Of a DNA stretch of 60,284 nt, positions 16,567 through 25,598 are shown piece by piece. Origin of the DNA: Candidatus Omnitrophota bacterium (GTDB lineage Bacteria > Omnitrophota > Gorgyraeia > Tantalellales > Tantalellaceae); the NCBI GenBank assembly GCA_015231405.1, contig JADGBR010000020.1, positions 1 through 60,284 on the forward strand. The letters are read 5' to 3'. Position numbers and translations under genes: made by a program. Every line of letters starts with the position of its first letter. Positions within the stretch are counted from its first letter, which is position 1. Below the pieces are notes generated by a model. That model saw only the letters and a program-made list of their open reading frames with translations, was not told where the DNA came from and did no database searches.

Positions 16567-18813
16567 ATGGATCCAATAAAAAAAAATTCAACTTGGATGT
16601 TGTTGATAGCTCTTCTTGTCATTACTTCAGACAGAACGGCGTCAGGAGAAGTAAAACTACATACCATATCGGCGAAACAAAAAATAATAGATCTTTACGA
16701 AAAGTTCGAGATCGATCTGAAACTCGACCCCGGCAGGGACAACCCTTTTGACCCCAAAAAGATCTCGATCTTGGGTTATTTTTATCTCGCTGACGGAAAT
16801 ATCGTGGAGGTTCCCGCTTTCTACTGCCAGGATAAAGATAAGTGGAAGATAAGATACACGCCTGTCGATACCGGTAAAATATCTTATGAAGTGAGAATAA
16901 CCAGGGAGGGGAGCGACGGCGGACCGTCAAAAAGATCCTCTTTCGAGGTCGTTCACTCTTTCAAACATGACGGCTTCATAAGGAAAAGCAGGAACAACCC
17001 TTATTATATGGTTTTTGATTCCGGCAGGCCTTTTTACGGCATCGGGCATAATATCGGCTGGGTCACGGATAACGACGTTTCAATTTTCGAGTCATATTTC
17101 GCCGATATGCGAAAGGCCGGGTGTAATCTCACGAGGATATGGATAAATTGCCCGTGGACGCCGAAGGTGGAGAACGAGAAGATCGGCAGATATGACCTCG
17201 TGGATTGCGCTAAAATTGACAGGATCATAGAGCTTGCCCAGAAGTACGGGATATACGTTATTTTGGTCCTGGACTCGTACAGCTCTCTCAAGGCCTCAGG
17301 CGGGGTATGGAACGAGGCGTCGTGGGATGAGAACCCCTATAACAGTAAGAACGGCGGGTTTTGTAGTGAGCCTTGGGATTTTTTTCGGGATAAGAACGCG
17401 AAGGGCGCGTACAGGAACAGGCTGAGGTATATAGTGTCTCGCTGGGGCTATTCGCCCAACATCATGGCCTTCGAGCTTTGGAATGAGGTCAATATCCCGG
17501 AGGACTGGGCCAGTGAGATGATGGCGTACATGAAATCCATAAATCCGCACGGACAGCTTATGACCACAAGTCTCGAGACCCTGTCGCGTTCGGAGGGCGG
17601 TTCTTCTCCGGCCTCCGTCTGGGAAACCCCGGGGAACGACCTTATACAGCTCCATGTGTACGGCAATACTACCGACGACCTGTCCGGCTTTCTTTTGTCG
17701 ACGGGGAAAGAGCTCGCAGAAAAATATAAGAAGGCAATTTTTATCGGCGAATTCGGGATGAATTCGTTCAAACACGATAAGGTCTGTGACATTAAAGGTA
17801 CCGGGGTGGAGCTCCACAACAGCCTTTGGGCTTCGGTGGTCTCGGGGTCGTTCTCCGGGTCGCTTAACTGGTGGTGGGCGGGCTATATAAGGGGCAAAGA
17901 CCTTTATCATAACTATACGGCCCTCAGGAATTTCGTGAGCGGGGTCGACTGGAATTCACACTCGGTGAAGCTCTTCGGCATGTACCCGGTCAAAAAGAGC
18001 GCGGTCAGGAATAGGAGAGAGTATAGCGACGTCGTCATCGGGACAGCGAAGAACTGGGGGGATACCCGGTTCGGCGAATTCATCGTCCACAATAACGGCG
18101 ATCTCGAGGGCGGGGTAGTGAACTATTATCTTCAGGGATCGTCGAAAGAGGATTATAAGATCGATCCGGTATTTAAAGTTGATCTTCCGGCCAGAGGAAA
18201 GCTTGTCATAGACGTGGAAAAAGTATCGCTGGCGGCGCGTCTCACCGTGGATGTCGACGGGAAAAACATTCTTGCCAGGGAGTTCGTGACCGGCCCGGGG
18301 AAAGGGCCGTGGAAAAAAAGTGAATATCTCCCGGAATACAATATGTATCAGTGTGAATATGACGCCGCGGTCTCGGTAGATGTTCCAGCGGGAAAACACG
18401 AGATAAAACTCGGCAATACCGGGGTCGACTGGATAGGCATAAAGAAACTGACATTTACCGGATATATGACCGACGAATTCGCCAACGCCCGGGCGACGGG
18501 TATAGCGGTGGGAAAGGACATGATATTTTGGATACAGAACAGGGATTATAACTGGAAGAACCTTAATTCCGGGAATAAGCTCTCTACCGTCACGGGGAGC
18601 TATTTCGACATAAAGGACGTCGACCCCGGCATTTACGAACTCGAGTGGTGGGACACGTCCTGGGGAAAGGTAATGAATAGCGCCGTCCTTGTCTCAAAAG
18701 CAGACCGACTGACCGTGCCCATCCCGGATTTTTCGAGCGATATAGCCTGCAAGATACGCAGATCCGATAATTTTGCCAGCACCGAGCCGTCAAAAGGGGT
18801 CGTTCAACAGTAG
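16567..18813 (+). CDS. Exported glycoside hydrolase, DUF5060 plus GH5-like barrel
   Basis: The 748-aa protein begins with a hydrophobic signal sequence. Residues about 30-140 form a beta-sandwich of the DUF5060 type, often found before cellulase-like barrels. Residues about 150-480 form a TIM barrel with the clan A signatures: acid/base Glu307 in ELWNEV and nucleophile Glu395 in FIGEFG. The C-terminal 260 residues look like beta-sandwich, carbohydrate-binding-type modules. It should cut beta-linked plant or microbial polysaccharides outside the cytoplasm, but the exact substrate cannot be given. It converges on an SGNH esterase-like gene with a shared hairpin between. Barrel assignment is confident; the DUF5060 label rests on memory of the family. 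Confidence 0.82.
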   Translation: MDPIKKNSTWMLLIALLVITSDRTASGEVKLHTISAKQKIIDLYEKFEIDLKLDPGRDNPFDPKKISILGYFYLADGNIVEVPAFYCQDKDKWKIRYTPVDTGKISYEVRITREGSDGGPSKRSSFEVVHSFKHDGFIRKSRNNPYYMVFDSGRPFYGIGHNIGWVTDNDVSIFESYFADMRKAGCNLTRIWINCPWTPKVENEKIGRYDLVDCAKIDRIIELAQKYGIYVILVLDSYSSLKASGGVWNEASWDENPYNSKNGGFCSEPWDFFRDKNAKGAYRNRLRYIVSRWGYSPNIMAFELWNEVNIPEDWASEMMAYMKSINPHGQLMTTSLETLSRSEGGSSPASVWETPGNDLIQLHVYGNTTDDLSGFLLSTGKELAEKYKKAIFIGEFGMNSFKHDKVCDIKGTGVELHNSLWASVVSGSFSGSLNWWWAGYIRGKDLYHNYTALRNFVSGVDWNSHSVKLFGMYPVKKSAVRNRREYSDVVIGTAKNWGDTRFGEFIVHNNGDLEGGVVNYYLQGSSKEDYKIDPVFKVDLPARGKLVIDVEKVSLAARLTVDVDGKNILAREFVTGPGKGPWKKSEYLPEYNMYQCEYDAAVSVDVPAGKHEIKLGNTGVDWIGIKKLTFTGYMTDEFANARATGIAVGKDMIFWIQNRDYNWKNLNSGNKLSTVTGSYFDIKDVDPGIYELEWWDTSWGKVMNSAVLVSKADRLTVPIPDFSSDIACKIRRSDNFASTEPSKGVVQQ

Positions 18814-18833
18814 GGGCGCGATCTATCGCGCCC
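18814..18833. terminator. Hairpin between convergent genes
   Basis: A perfect 8-bp stem, GGGCGCGA and TCGCGCCC, with a 4-nt loop directly after the glycosidase stop and 9 nt from the stop of the minus-strand SGNH gene. There is no U-tract, but its position suits a bidirectional terminator. Confidence 0.55.
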
Positions 18834-18841
18834 GGATAGAA

Positions 18842-19882
18842 CTACCTGACGACCCAAGGCTCCTTGTCCTTCACGTACTTGAAGATGTTTTCCGCGAAGA
18901 CCTTACTTCCCTCGTCCGAAAAATGGCAGATATCGCTGAAATTGTCGTCTTTTTGGCTGAGATATTTCCACTGGTCGACAAAGAACGAGTTGAATTCTCC
19001 GGCCAGGGACCGGATGATCCCGTTGTGAACTTCTATGCCAAGGACGACGTTGTCGGGGTCGCCGAAAATGTCGATGAATGACTTTTCGCGTCCGGCGGAG
19101 GCGTTAAGATATCTTGTTACAGAGTAGGCGAACGTCATGAGGATCAAGGGCTCTTTCTTGCGATCGGCTACTTCGACGATATTCCTGTAATTTTTCTCGA
19201 AGCTCACGCGCGTTTTAACGTCCTTACCGAATGTCAGCCATTCTTTTTTAGGGGAATGCTGGGGAACATAATTATTCCTGAAAAGCACTTCTCTTTTCAG
19301 CTGTTCGAAAAGGTGCTTGGTGAAATAAGGGAAAAGGAAAAATGACTTTCTCAGGGTAGGATGCTTGAAATACCAGTTTATCTCTTCGTACCAGGCATAG
19401 TGGGAGTAATCGCTGCGGAAAAGCTCCGGAGGGACGTTGTTGGCCCTTGTTTCGTTAATGGCGTGGTAGATGACCACCATGTCGAAACGTTTGTCGAGGG
19501 TCTCCCTGTATTTGTAAAAACTGTCAAGCGAGCTGTGGGCCGCCGCGGCGAGATTCACGACCCGGATCTCTTTACCCATCGCCTTCTGGCCGACGGAGGA
19601 TATATATTCTGGAATTTTGCCCCATTGGGAGGTCAGCGCCGAGCCGCCCATGAGCAGAACGTTGAACTTGTCGGGGTCATATTCATACCTGTCGGAATTT
19701 TTAAGCTCCGGGTACCACATATACACGAGGTCGCCGGGTTTAGCGAAGAAGTTGGCGTTCCTCGATATGGAGTAATAGCTTCTCGCCCATATCTCCAGGA
19801 CCGCGACAATGAAGAGTACGTATACAACCGCGACGTAGACGCTGATCGATCTTTTTTTGACAAGTGGAGTTTCTTTGGACAT
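18842..19882 (-). CDS. Membrane-anchored SGNH-hydrolase-like protein
   Basis: The protein is 346 aa with one N-terminal membrane helix (about residues 15-34) and the rest predicted outside. SGNH blocks are recognisable: LLMGGSALT (block I Ser), an HAINETRAN segment (Asn block) and DICHFSDEG near the C-terminus (Asp-x-x-His). Such proteins remove or transfer acetyl or other acyl groups on surface polysaccharides. Its convergence with an exported glycosidase fits a role in glycan modification, but co-regulation is not shown. The blocks are in the right order, so family membership is likely, although sequence around block II is less clear. Confidence 0.7.
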   Translation of the reverse strand: MSKETPLVKKRSISVYVAVVYVLFIVAVLEIWARSYYSISRNANFFAKPGDLVYMWYPELKNSDRYEYDPDKFNVLLMGGSALTSQWGKIPEYISSVGQKAMGKEIRVVNLAAAAHSSLDSFYKYRETLDKRFDMVVIYHAINETRANNVPPELFRSDYSHYAWYEEINWYFKHPTLRKSFFLFPYFTKHLFEQLKREVLFRNNYVPQHSPKKEWLTFGKDVKTRVSFEKNYRNIVEVADRKKEPLILMTFAYSVTRYLNASAGREKSFIDIFGDPDNVVLGIEVHNGIIRSLAGEFNSFFVDQWKYLSQKDDNFSDICHFSDEGSKVFAENIFKYVKDKEPWVVR

Positions 19883-20052
19883 GGTGGTAATTATCCATCA
19901 TAAATCGTCAGGATGCAACTAAAAAGGGCCTCGGGATCGTGCGAAAGAGTGAAGTATTACTCCGTCTCGTGCCGTTGGCGTGATCAGAGTCAGTCCAATA
20001 TCCTGGGGAGGATTTCGCTTCTATGTACACAAAGCCTATGATAAACTAATAA

Positions 20053-20931
20053 ATGATGGATCCCGGAAAACACTTCACTCTCATATTCACATTTCTCTTG
20101 GCCGCGTTTTGCGCGCAAAGCACTGCTTGGGCGGCGCAGGCTATCCCGGAGAACAATCTGAGGTACCCGGTGCTCCTTACGCTTGACGACGGTTCCACCG
20201 CCAGCGGGTTCTATTTCAACTACGAGGCTAAAGACCTTTTTTTCGTGACCGCTAAGCATGTTCTTTTCAGAAAGGATGAAACCGGGGTTCTCAAGGCGAA
20301 GAGCGCCCGGCTCCTTTCATATCCTCTGCCCGTTACGCTCACCGAACCCGTAAGCATAACTTTAGATCTTGAGCTTTTGAACAGGAACGGGCTCATTAGC
20401 GTCGACCCCGAGAAAGACGTCGCGGTGATCAGACTGACGAACGGCGAGAAGATCATGCAAACTGTCGACCTTGTGGACGGGGTAGTTAAGGACAAAGGGT
20501 TCCAGGGTAGCCTCGGCTCGGCCGGCATGGAAACCGTAAAAAAGTTCGACGATATACTACCCTCTAACGAAGTTTTCATATTCGGATATCCCACATCCCT
20601 GGGAATATCCGCCAAAAAACAGCTCGACGTAACGAAACCGCTCCTCCGGAAGGGAATAATAGCGGGCAAGAACGAGCGGAATAAGACCCTCATACTCGAC
20701 TGCCCGGTATATTACGGCAATAGCGGCGGGCCCTGCGTCGAGGTCGAAGAGATAGACCCCGGCTCCAGAAAATTCAACCTGATAGGCGTTGTCTCCGAAT
20801 TTGTACCATTCGAAAAAAAATGGATCAACATCCGGCAGGGGCTTGTCAACACGGAGATCGAGAACTCCGGCTACTCGATAGTCGAACCGATGGACGCGGT
20901 ACTTGATCTAGTGCGTAATCAGGAAAAGTAG
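20053..20931 (+). CDS. Exported trypsin-like serine protease (S1 fold)
   Basis: The 292-aa protein has a signal peptide (cleavage after AWAA, about residue 28). The catalytic triad of the trypsin/HtrA fold is intact: His69 (VTAKHVL), Asp122 (EKDVAVIRL) and Ser224 (GNSGGPC). No PDZ domain follows, so it is not a classical DegP; the C-terminal part only completes the second barrel. It probably works in the periplasm or outside the cell. The gene stands alone. Two adjacent Met codons open the frame, and no good ribosome binding site is seen before either. Confidence 0.85.
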   Translation: MMDPGKHFTLIFTFLLAAFCAQSTAWAAQAIPENNLRYPVLLTLDDGSTASGFYFNYEAKDLFFVTAKHVLFRKDETGVLKAKSARLLSYPLPVTLTEPVSITLDLELLNRNGLISVDPEKDVAVIRLTNGEKIMQTVDLVDGVVKDKGFQGSLGSAGMETVKKFDDILPSNEVFIFGYPTSLGISAKKQLDVTKPLLRKGIIAGKNERNKTLILDCPVYYGNSGGPCVEVEEIDPGSRKFNLIGVVSEFVPFEKKWINIRQGLVNTEIENSGYSIVEPMDAVLDLVRNQEK

Positions 20932-20939
20932 AACTGATA

Positions 20940-21058
20940 CCGTAGGACGTGGGATGTAGGACGTTGGACGTGAGTTATACAGTCCTTCAGGTCTTGAGTG
21001 TTTACCGTGATTTGCGATCGCCCTGTTAAATACGTCTCACGTCCCACATCCTACGGAA
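20940..21058. repeat. Family B intergenic repeat (CGTAGGACGTGGGA type), copy 1
   Basis: The left arm CGTAGGACGTGGGATGTAGG and the right arm ACGTCCCACATCCTACGG are near-perfect inverted copies about 60 nt apart. It lies between the convergent protease and radical SAM genes. Related copies occur at 49641-49700, 56229-56276 and 58647-58677. Confidence 0.7.
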
Positions 21059-21063
21059 CCTAA

Positions 21064-22269
21064 TTACCGCGTATAATCGTTTAATTCGAGCTGCTTGAAG
21101 AAATCCCCCCGCGCATGCCCGTTCTTTACAAGCAACGCGATCCTGTTCTTGACGCTGTCCTCGACCGGTTCCGGGCGGGATCCGTATAAGGGTGTGCCGG
21201 GTAAGGGCATGAAGTAATGCATGTTGACGCGTATCCGGTATTTCAGGACGAGGGATTCCATTACGCTCATTGTCAGTTCACGGTCTTTTTTTTCCTCGCC
21301 TGGCACGCCGAGAAGTATGTCGATTATCGGAGTAAAACCCGTCTCCCTTAATATTTTTGCCGAGGTCGTGATATCATCGGCATTGTGCGCCCTGCCCATT
21401 ATCCCGAGAACTCTGTCGCTGGCGCTTTGCCCACCGACCAGTATCTTGGTGTTCTCTGTGTATTTTTTCATGATGAGGGCGGTTTCGGGGTAACGGGCCA
21501 GGCTCGAGGGGGAAACTTCCGAAGGGAAATTCCCGAAATGTATCTTTATCCCGGTTCCCGAGAGTTCCGAAAGAAGTTTTTCTATAGCCCGCGGGTCTAC
21601 TGGGTTTAGAGCGTCAGAGCCGTAGCTCAAAGCGTCCGTTATCAGGAAAAAGATCGAATCCCGCCCATGCTCCAGTATTTTTATGGCGGTGTCCCTGACA
21701 TACCCCACGCTGCGTTCCCTTATTTCGGGGAATATTCCCGGGGTCTGGCAGAACGCGCACCTGTTGGCGCAGCCGCGCCGGATCTCTACAGGCGCGAAAA
21801 AATCAAGCTTATAGGCGAAAGGCGGATACGCGTCGAAATGTTCAAGGGGAAGGGGGGCGATGATCCGGTCTTTGACCGTGCCGGGCGAATTGTGGAAAAG
21901 GCGCAAAAAACGCGGGAGGGATTCCTCTGCTTCGCCGGTGAAAACGTGGTCCGCTCCGGCATCAAGGAGGTCCTCGGGTAGCGCCGTGGGATGAGGCCCG
22001 CCGCATATGACGGTGATATTCTGTCCGAGATCTTTTTTCAGGGAAAGTATCTCGTTTTTCGCCCATTCCGCTTGAGGGGTCACGAGCGTATAAGCAACTA
22101 TGGTGGAATAAGGATCTCCGCTGTCCGTGGCGTATATCTCGCTAAGCGTTTCGGCCGTACCTATTGTGAAATTTTCGGGGTCCAGCGTCTCCGTTAGGAG
22201 CGCCATCAGGTAAGAGACGGTGTAAGCGTTGTTTCCCGTCCATCTGAAAATTATACGGGTTTTTTTCAT
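21064..22269 (-). CDS. B12-binding domain radical SAM protein (MJ_1487-like)
   Basis: The protein is 401 aa. The N-terminal 150 residues look like a cobalamin-binding Rossmann domain (VICGGPHPTALPEDLL, then TGEAEESL). The radical SAM cluster CxxxCxxC is at Cys167, Cys171 and Cys174 in RRGCANRCAFCQTP. The layout fits the TIGR04013 (MJ_1487) group, whose reaction is not known. There is no partner gene on this strand. Family placement at superfamily level is firm, the subfamily likely. Confidence 0.82.
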   Translation of the reverse strand: MKKTRIIFRWTGNNAYTVSYLMALLTETLDPENFTIGTAETLSEIYATDSGDPYSTIVAYTLVTPQAEWAKNEILSLKKDLGQNITVICGGPHPTALPEDLLDAGADHVFTGEAEESLPRFLRLFHNSPGTVKDRIIAPLPLEHFDAYPPFAYKLDFFAPVEIRRGCANRCAFCQTPGIFPEIRERSVGYVRDTAIKILEHGRDSIFFLITDALSYGSDALNPVDPRAIEKLLSELSGTGIKIHFGNFPSEVSPSSLARYPETALIMKKYTENTKILVGGQSASDRVLGIMGRAHNADDITTSAKILRETGFTPIIDILLGVPGEEKKDRELTMSVMESLVLKYRIRVNMHYFMPLPGTPLYGSRPEPVEDSVKNRIALLVKNGHARGDFFKQLELNDYTR

Positions 22270-22295
22270 GCAATGATTGTATCATGGAATGCGCC

Positions 22296-22324
22296 TTGAT
22301 TATGAATAGTTATGAATGTATAAT
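22296..22324 (+). promoter_or_regulatory. Strong promoter for the Spy-like gene and its operon
   Basis: TTGATT (22296-22301), 17-nt spacer, TATAAT (22319-22324). It probably drives the tightly spaced set from 22364 to 27486. Confidence 0.75.
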
Positions 22325-22363
22325 AAATTTAAATTGCGTCGGTAATCGGCAAAAGGAGGAATA

Positions 22364-23101
22364 ATGAAGATCAGGATAATAGCATTAATGGCCGTGGCTT
22401 ACGTTCAATTCCACGTTCCAGCGGGTTATTCCCAGTCGTCCGGTGGGGGGACAAACCTGGATTCGCGGGAGAACCAGATGATAAGCGAGATCGTACAGGA
22501 CATAGATCTTACGGAAGAACAGGATAAAAAAATGACAGAGCTCCGTGAATCCTATGTCAAAGGGTCCAAGGACATGACAGCCAAGATCGAATCGAAGGAA
22601 AAAGAGCTGAAAATAGAGCTGAATAAGCTTGTTTCGGATGATAGTAAGATAGACCAGCTCGTGAAGGACCTGACTGAGCTCTACAAGGATAATCTGACCC
22701 ACAAGGTAAAAGGAGTAAAAGACGTTAAGGGCGTTCTGACTTCCGAACAGTTCGAGTTCCTATATGAAAAAATGAAAATACAGAAAGAAGTCTATGAAGA
22801 GTTACTGAACCGCGGGCCGGTCGGTATGCAGGGTCAGGGCGGCATGCAGGGCCAGGGAGGCATGCAGGGTCAGGGCGGTATGATGGGCCAGGGCGGTATG
22901 ATGGGGCCTGGGGGTATGCAGGGCCAGGGGCCTGGGGGTATGCAGGGCCAGGGGCCAGGCGGCATGCAGGGCCAGGGGCCAGGCGGTATGCAAGGCCAGG
23001 GGCCGGGCGGTATGCAGGGCCAGGGGCCGGGCGGTATGCAGGGCCAGGGGCCAGGCGGTATGCAAGGCCAGGGGCCAGGGAAGGCCGGCGCTGGCAAATA
23101 G
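22364..23101 (+). CDS. Exported Spy/CpxP-like protein with Gly-Met-Gln repeat tail
   Basis: This 245-aa protein has a signal peptide and a charged helical region with two LTxxQ-type motifs (LTEEQDKKM near residue 47, LTSEQFEFL near residue 126), the mark of the Spy/CpxP/CnrX group of periplasmic stress and metal-sensing proteins. From about residue 155 it becomes a low-complexity tail of GMQGQG units and then GPGGMQGQ units. Met- and Gln-rich tails can bind metals or stay disordered; which applies here is unknown. AAAGGAGG precedes the ATG. It starts an operon, with the next gene only 2 nt downstream. Confidence 0.75.
   Translation: MKIRIIALMAVAYVQFHVPAGYSQSSGGGTNLDSRENQMISEIVQDIDLTEEQDKKMTELRESYVKGSKDMTAKIESKEKELKIELNKLVSDDSKIDQLVKDLTELYKDNLTHKVKGVKDVKGVLTSEQFEFLYEKMKIQKEVYEELLNRGPVGMQGQGGMQGQGGMQGQGGMMGQGGMMGPGGMQGQGPGGMQGQGPGGMQGQGPGGMQGQGPGGMQGQGPGGMQGQGPGGMQGQGPGKAGAGK
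22826..23085 (+). repeat. Tandem repeats, 15-bp then 24-bp units
   Basis: Inside the Spy-like gene the DNA repeats a 15-bp unit about five times (GGCATGCAGGGCCAG type) and then a 24-bp unit about seven times (the GPGGMQGQ codons). Units are nearly identical at DNA level, so copy number probably changes by slippage. Confidence 0.85.
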
Positions 23102-23103
23102 CG

Positions 23104-24726
23104 ATGAAAATAACAAATATCCGTGCCGGACACATAGCGGTTCTGTCGGTATCGATCTTTACAGCCGCGTATTTTATCTGGGTACTTTCATTCTATAAGC
23201 CCACCTATGCGACTATGGGTGATGAGCACGGTTATTTTCTTCAGGCCAGGATTATCGCCGAAGAAGGAAAGACTTATCGCGAACCGGCGTCCATTCTCCA
23301 GTATGCCGGGAAAGACTGGGTGCGCGGGGAAGGGAACCGGTATTACTCTATTTACCCTCCGGGGGTTCCGTTATTACTTGCCGTTCTTTTCAAGTTCTTC
23401 GGTCCGGACGCGCCCATGGCGCTGAATCCGGTTTTAGCCGCGCTTGTCCTGGTCGGCGTCTTCTTCGTATGCCGTTCTTTGGCCGGAGCGGGATGGGCGG
23501 CTCTGGCAGTGGTATTGCTAGAGGTCAATCCGCTTTTTACCAGACATTTTATTTACGCGCTCGACGCTCATATCCCGGTCTGTTTTTTTCTGATATGGTC
23601 GGTATATTTTCTTTTTCGTTGGGAGAGGTCCAGGGCTTATAGCCATGCCTTTCTGGCCGGTCTTTTAGCCGGGTGCGTCCCTTCTCTCCATTACGGAGAC
23701 AGTGTGATCCTGATAGCTTTCGCCGCTTTTATGGCGGTTAACACTGGGAACGATAAGGTGTCGCGCTTGTCGTTCTTTTCCGCGATGGGCGGATTTCTGA
23801 TCCCGGCAGGGGCTCTCATGGTCTATAACCTACGGAGTTTCGGGAACGCCTTATCTACCGGATATTCCCTTCAGTATGAGATCGCGAATATCTTCAGCTT
23901 GAGTTATTTGAGGGATAACGCCATGGCTTATCTGTCCAGCTTGTTGGAGAACGGGGGAATATTCTGGTTCCCCATGGGGATGATCGGTATACTTCTCTTT
24001 CTGTCAAGGAAAGGGACATGGAAGAAAGGGCTCTTTTATTTTCTGGCGGTTGGGCCGCTTACTCTCCTGTACATGTCCTATTTTGTCCCCGCGGGGAATG
24101 ACCTGATGACGATACGTTATCTGCTCGCGGCAATATTAGTCTACGTTGTCGTTACCGTGCAGGTCCTCCGTGAGATGGCAGGGACGAGCCGTGTCCGGGC
24201 TTTGGGACTTTCGGTCCTGGTTGTCCTTTTCACCGCCCTAATGGGTATCCCGACATCGTTATATTACCTGGAAAAAACGGAACAGGCAAAAGGGTTTATC
24301 GTTAAGGTCCGGGATATGGCAAGGGAGAAGGTCCCCGCGGGAAGCGTCCTTGTTGCGGATAATATGACAAGCGATTATCTTGATTATCTCGGCGAATGGA
24401 AACTGGCGACCACTATCGTTCTTGAGGCGAAAAGCGGTCCTAAGTTCATCTCATACATAAACTCCGCGGCCGTTAATAAATATCAGGTTGTCGGGAAGAA
24501 CCTGTCTGCCGGTGAGAGGGTGTATCTTTTCTCGAAAGACCTCTGGAAATGGGCCGGAAGCGGCCGTGTGTTCATACTCGTGAACGAACGGGAGCTCAAG
24601 TATTTCCAGGATAACCTGCCCAGGGGGGATACGATAACCGAATGCGGGGACATCCCTCTATCCGGGATGCTTTATGAGGACCATTTATCCCTGGCGGAAT
24701 GGACGAGAGGAAAGGGGATCTCATGA
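23104..24726 (+). CDS. GT-C membrane glycosyltransferase (ArnT/PMT-like)
   Basis: The protein is 540 aa with about eleven hydrophobic segments. The first periplasmic loop carries the acidic motif GDEHGYFLQARI, followed by YPPGVPLLLAV, as in GT39/GT83-type enzymes that use polyprenyl-phosphate sugars. A soluble C-terminal part of about 140 residues follows. It lies 2 nt after the Spy-like gene and overlaps the next gene by ATGA, so it is a true operon member. Donor and acceptor are unknown. It differs clearly from the enzyme at 5696. Confidence 0.78.
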   Translation: MKITNIRAGHIAVLSVSIFTAAYFIWVLSFYKPTYATMGDEHGYFLQARIIAEEGKTYREPASILQYAGKDWVRGEGNRYYSIYPPGVPLLLAVLFKFFGPDAPMALNPVLAALVLVGVFFVCRSLAGAGWAALAVVLLEVNPLFTRHFIYALDAHIPVCFFLIWSVYFLFRWERSRAYSHAFLAGLLAGCVPSLHYGDSVILIAFAAFMAVNTGNDKVSRLSFFSAMGGFLIPAGALMVYNLRSFGNALSTGYSLQYEIANIFSLSYLRDNAMAYLSSLLENGGIFWFPMGMIGILLFLSRKGTWKKGLFYFLAVGPLTLLYMSYFVPAGNDLMTIRYLLAAILVYVVVTVQVLREMAGTSRVRALGLSVLVVLFTALMGIPTSLYYLEKTEQAKGFIVKVRDMAREKVPAGSVLVADNMTSDYLDYLGEWKLATTIVLEAKSGPKFISYINSAAVNKYQVVGKNLSAGERVYLFSKDLWKWAGSGRVFILVNERELKYFQDNLPRGDTITECGDIPLSGMLYEDHLSLAEWTRGKGIS

Positions 24727-25598
24727 GATTTGCGCCGTTCAGGTTCTATTTGTTGTGTATCTTTATCAGCCTGCTCTCGTCTCCGGCTTTCCCGGACGAG
24801 TCAAGGCCTTCGCTCATCGGGACGGACCCTTCCGATACGGATAGGTTCCGGGGGTGGGAGTTGATGGTATTGCCCGAAAGGGATATTGTGTTCCGGCCCT
24901 ACGATGTTATGAGGCTCGCCGGGATAAAAGAAGGGGATATTGTCGGCGACATCGGATGCGGCGGGGGGTATTTCACCTTCAAGCTGGCGCGGCGTGTCGG
25001 GTCTTCGGGGTGGGTCCTGGCGGTTGACAGCTCGATCCCACAAGACCTTGAGGAATATCTCGCCGGCATGGTTAACGATCGCAAGGAAAATGTTTTTCAG
25101 AACGTAACGGTGATACGTTCGAGGAAAGACGATGTTATGCTTCCGGCGAAGACCCTTGACGTGGCGTTCCTGTGTAATGTCGCGCTGCTTCTTAGAAAGA
25201 CGGACGCGGGAACTGCCGAGGGCGGGAAAAATTCTGCGGATCCCGAAGATAACGTGAAAATGGTAAAAAGCGTTTTCAGGGCCATTAAGCCGGGCGGCAG
25301 GCTTATATTGATAGAATACCTCGCCGACGAGGGTGAAGATGTTTCTTCCGACAAGGTCAAGGGCGGGCTGGTAGCGACCGATCCGGAGGCCGTGAAGGCC
25401 AATTACGGCCGGATAGGTTTCGAGTTCCGCGAGGGATTCGAGATCTTTACGGGGGAAGAGTATCTTAAGAACGTTAAATATTTCATGGAGCTCCCGCAAT
25501 ATGCCCTGTACGGGCCGATCCAAAAATATTTTTATCCGAAGAGGATGATTTTTTACATATTCGAGAAACCGTCTTCCGGGAAAGCCAAGGTGGAATGA
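24723..25598 (+). CDS. Exported class I SAM methyltransferase-like protein
   Basis: I use the ATG at 24723, which overlaps the previous stop (ATGA) and follows AAGGGG; an earlier in-frame ATG at 24699 lies inside the upstream gene. The 291-aa product starts with a convincing signal peptide (cleavage near AFPDES). A Rossmann methyltransferase domain follows with motif I VGDIGCGGGYFTF and a typical GGRLILIEY strand. SAM is made and kept in the cytoplasm, so an exported methyltransferase is odd: either the hydrophobic start is a membrane anchor facing inward, or the domain has another use. The same layout recurs at 38260. Confidence 0.78.
   Translation: MRFAPFRFYLLCIFISLLSSPAFPDESRPSLIGTDPSDTDRFRGWELMVLPERDIVFRPYDVMRLAGIKEGDIVGDIGCGGGYFTFKLARRVGSSGWVLAVDSSIPQDLEEYLAGMVNDRKENVFQNVTVIRSRKDDVMLPAKTLDVAFLCNVALLLRKTDAGTAEGGKNSADPEDNVKMVKSVFRAIKPGGRLILIEYLADEGEDVSSDKVKGGLVATDPEAVKANYGRIGFEFREGFEIFTGEEYLKNVKYFMELPQYALYGPIQKYFYPKRMIFYIFEKPSSGKAKVE

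Noticed and set aside
22826-23085. Regular repeats as a possible CRISPR array
   Set aside because: Units are contiguous 15- and 24-bp coding repeats with no spacers, and no cas genes are nearby.
22725-23135. Minus-strand frames rich in Pro/Ala/Tyr over the Spy-like gene tail
   Set aside because: They are the complement of the tandem repeat. They have no start signals, while the plus-strand gene has a signal peptide, promoter and ribosome binding site.
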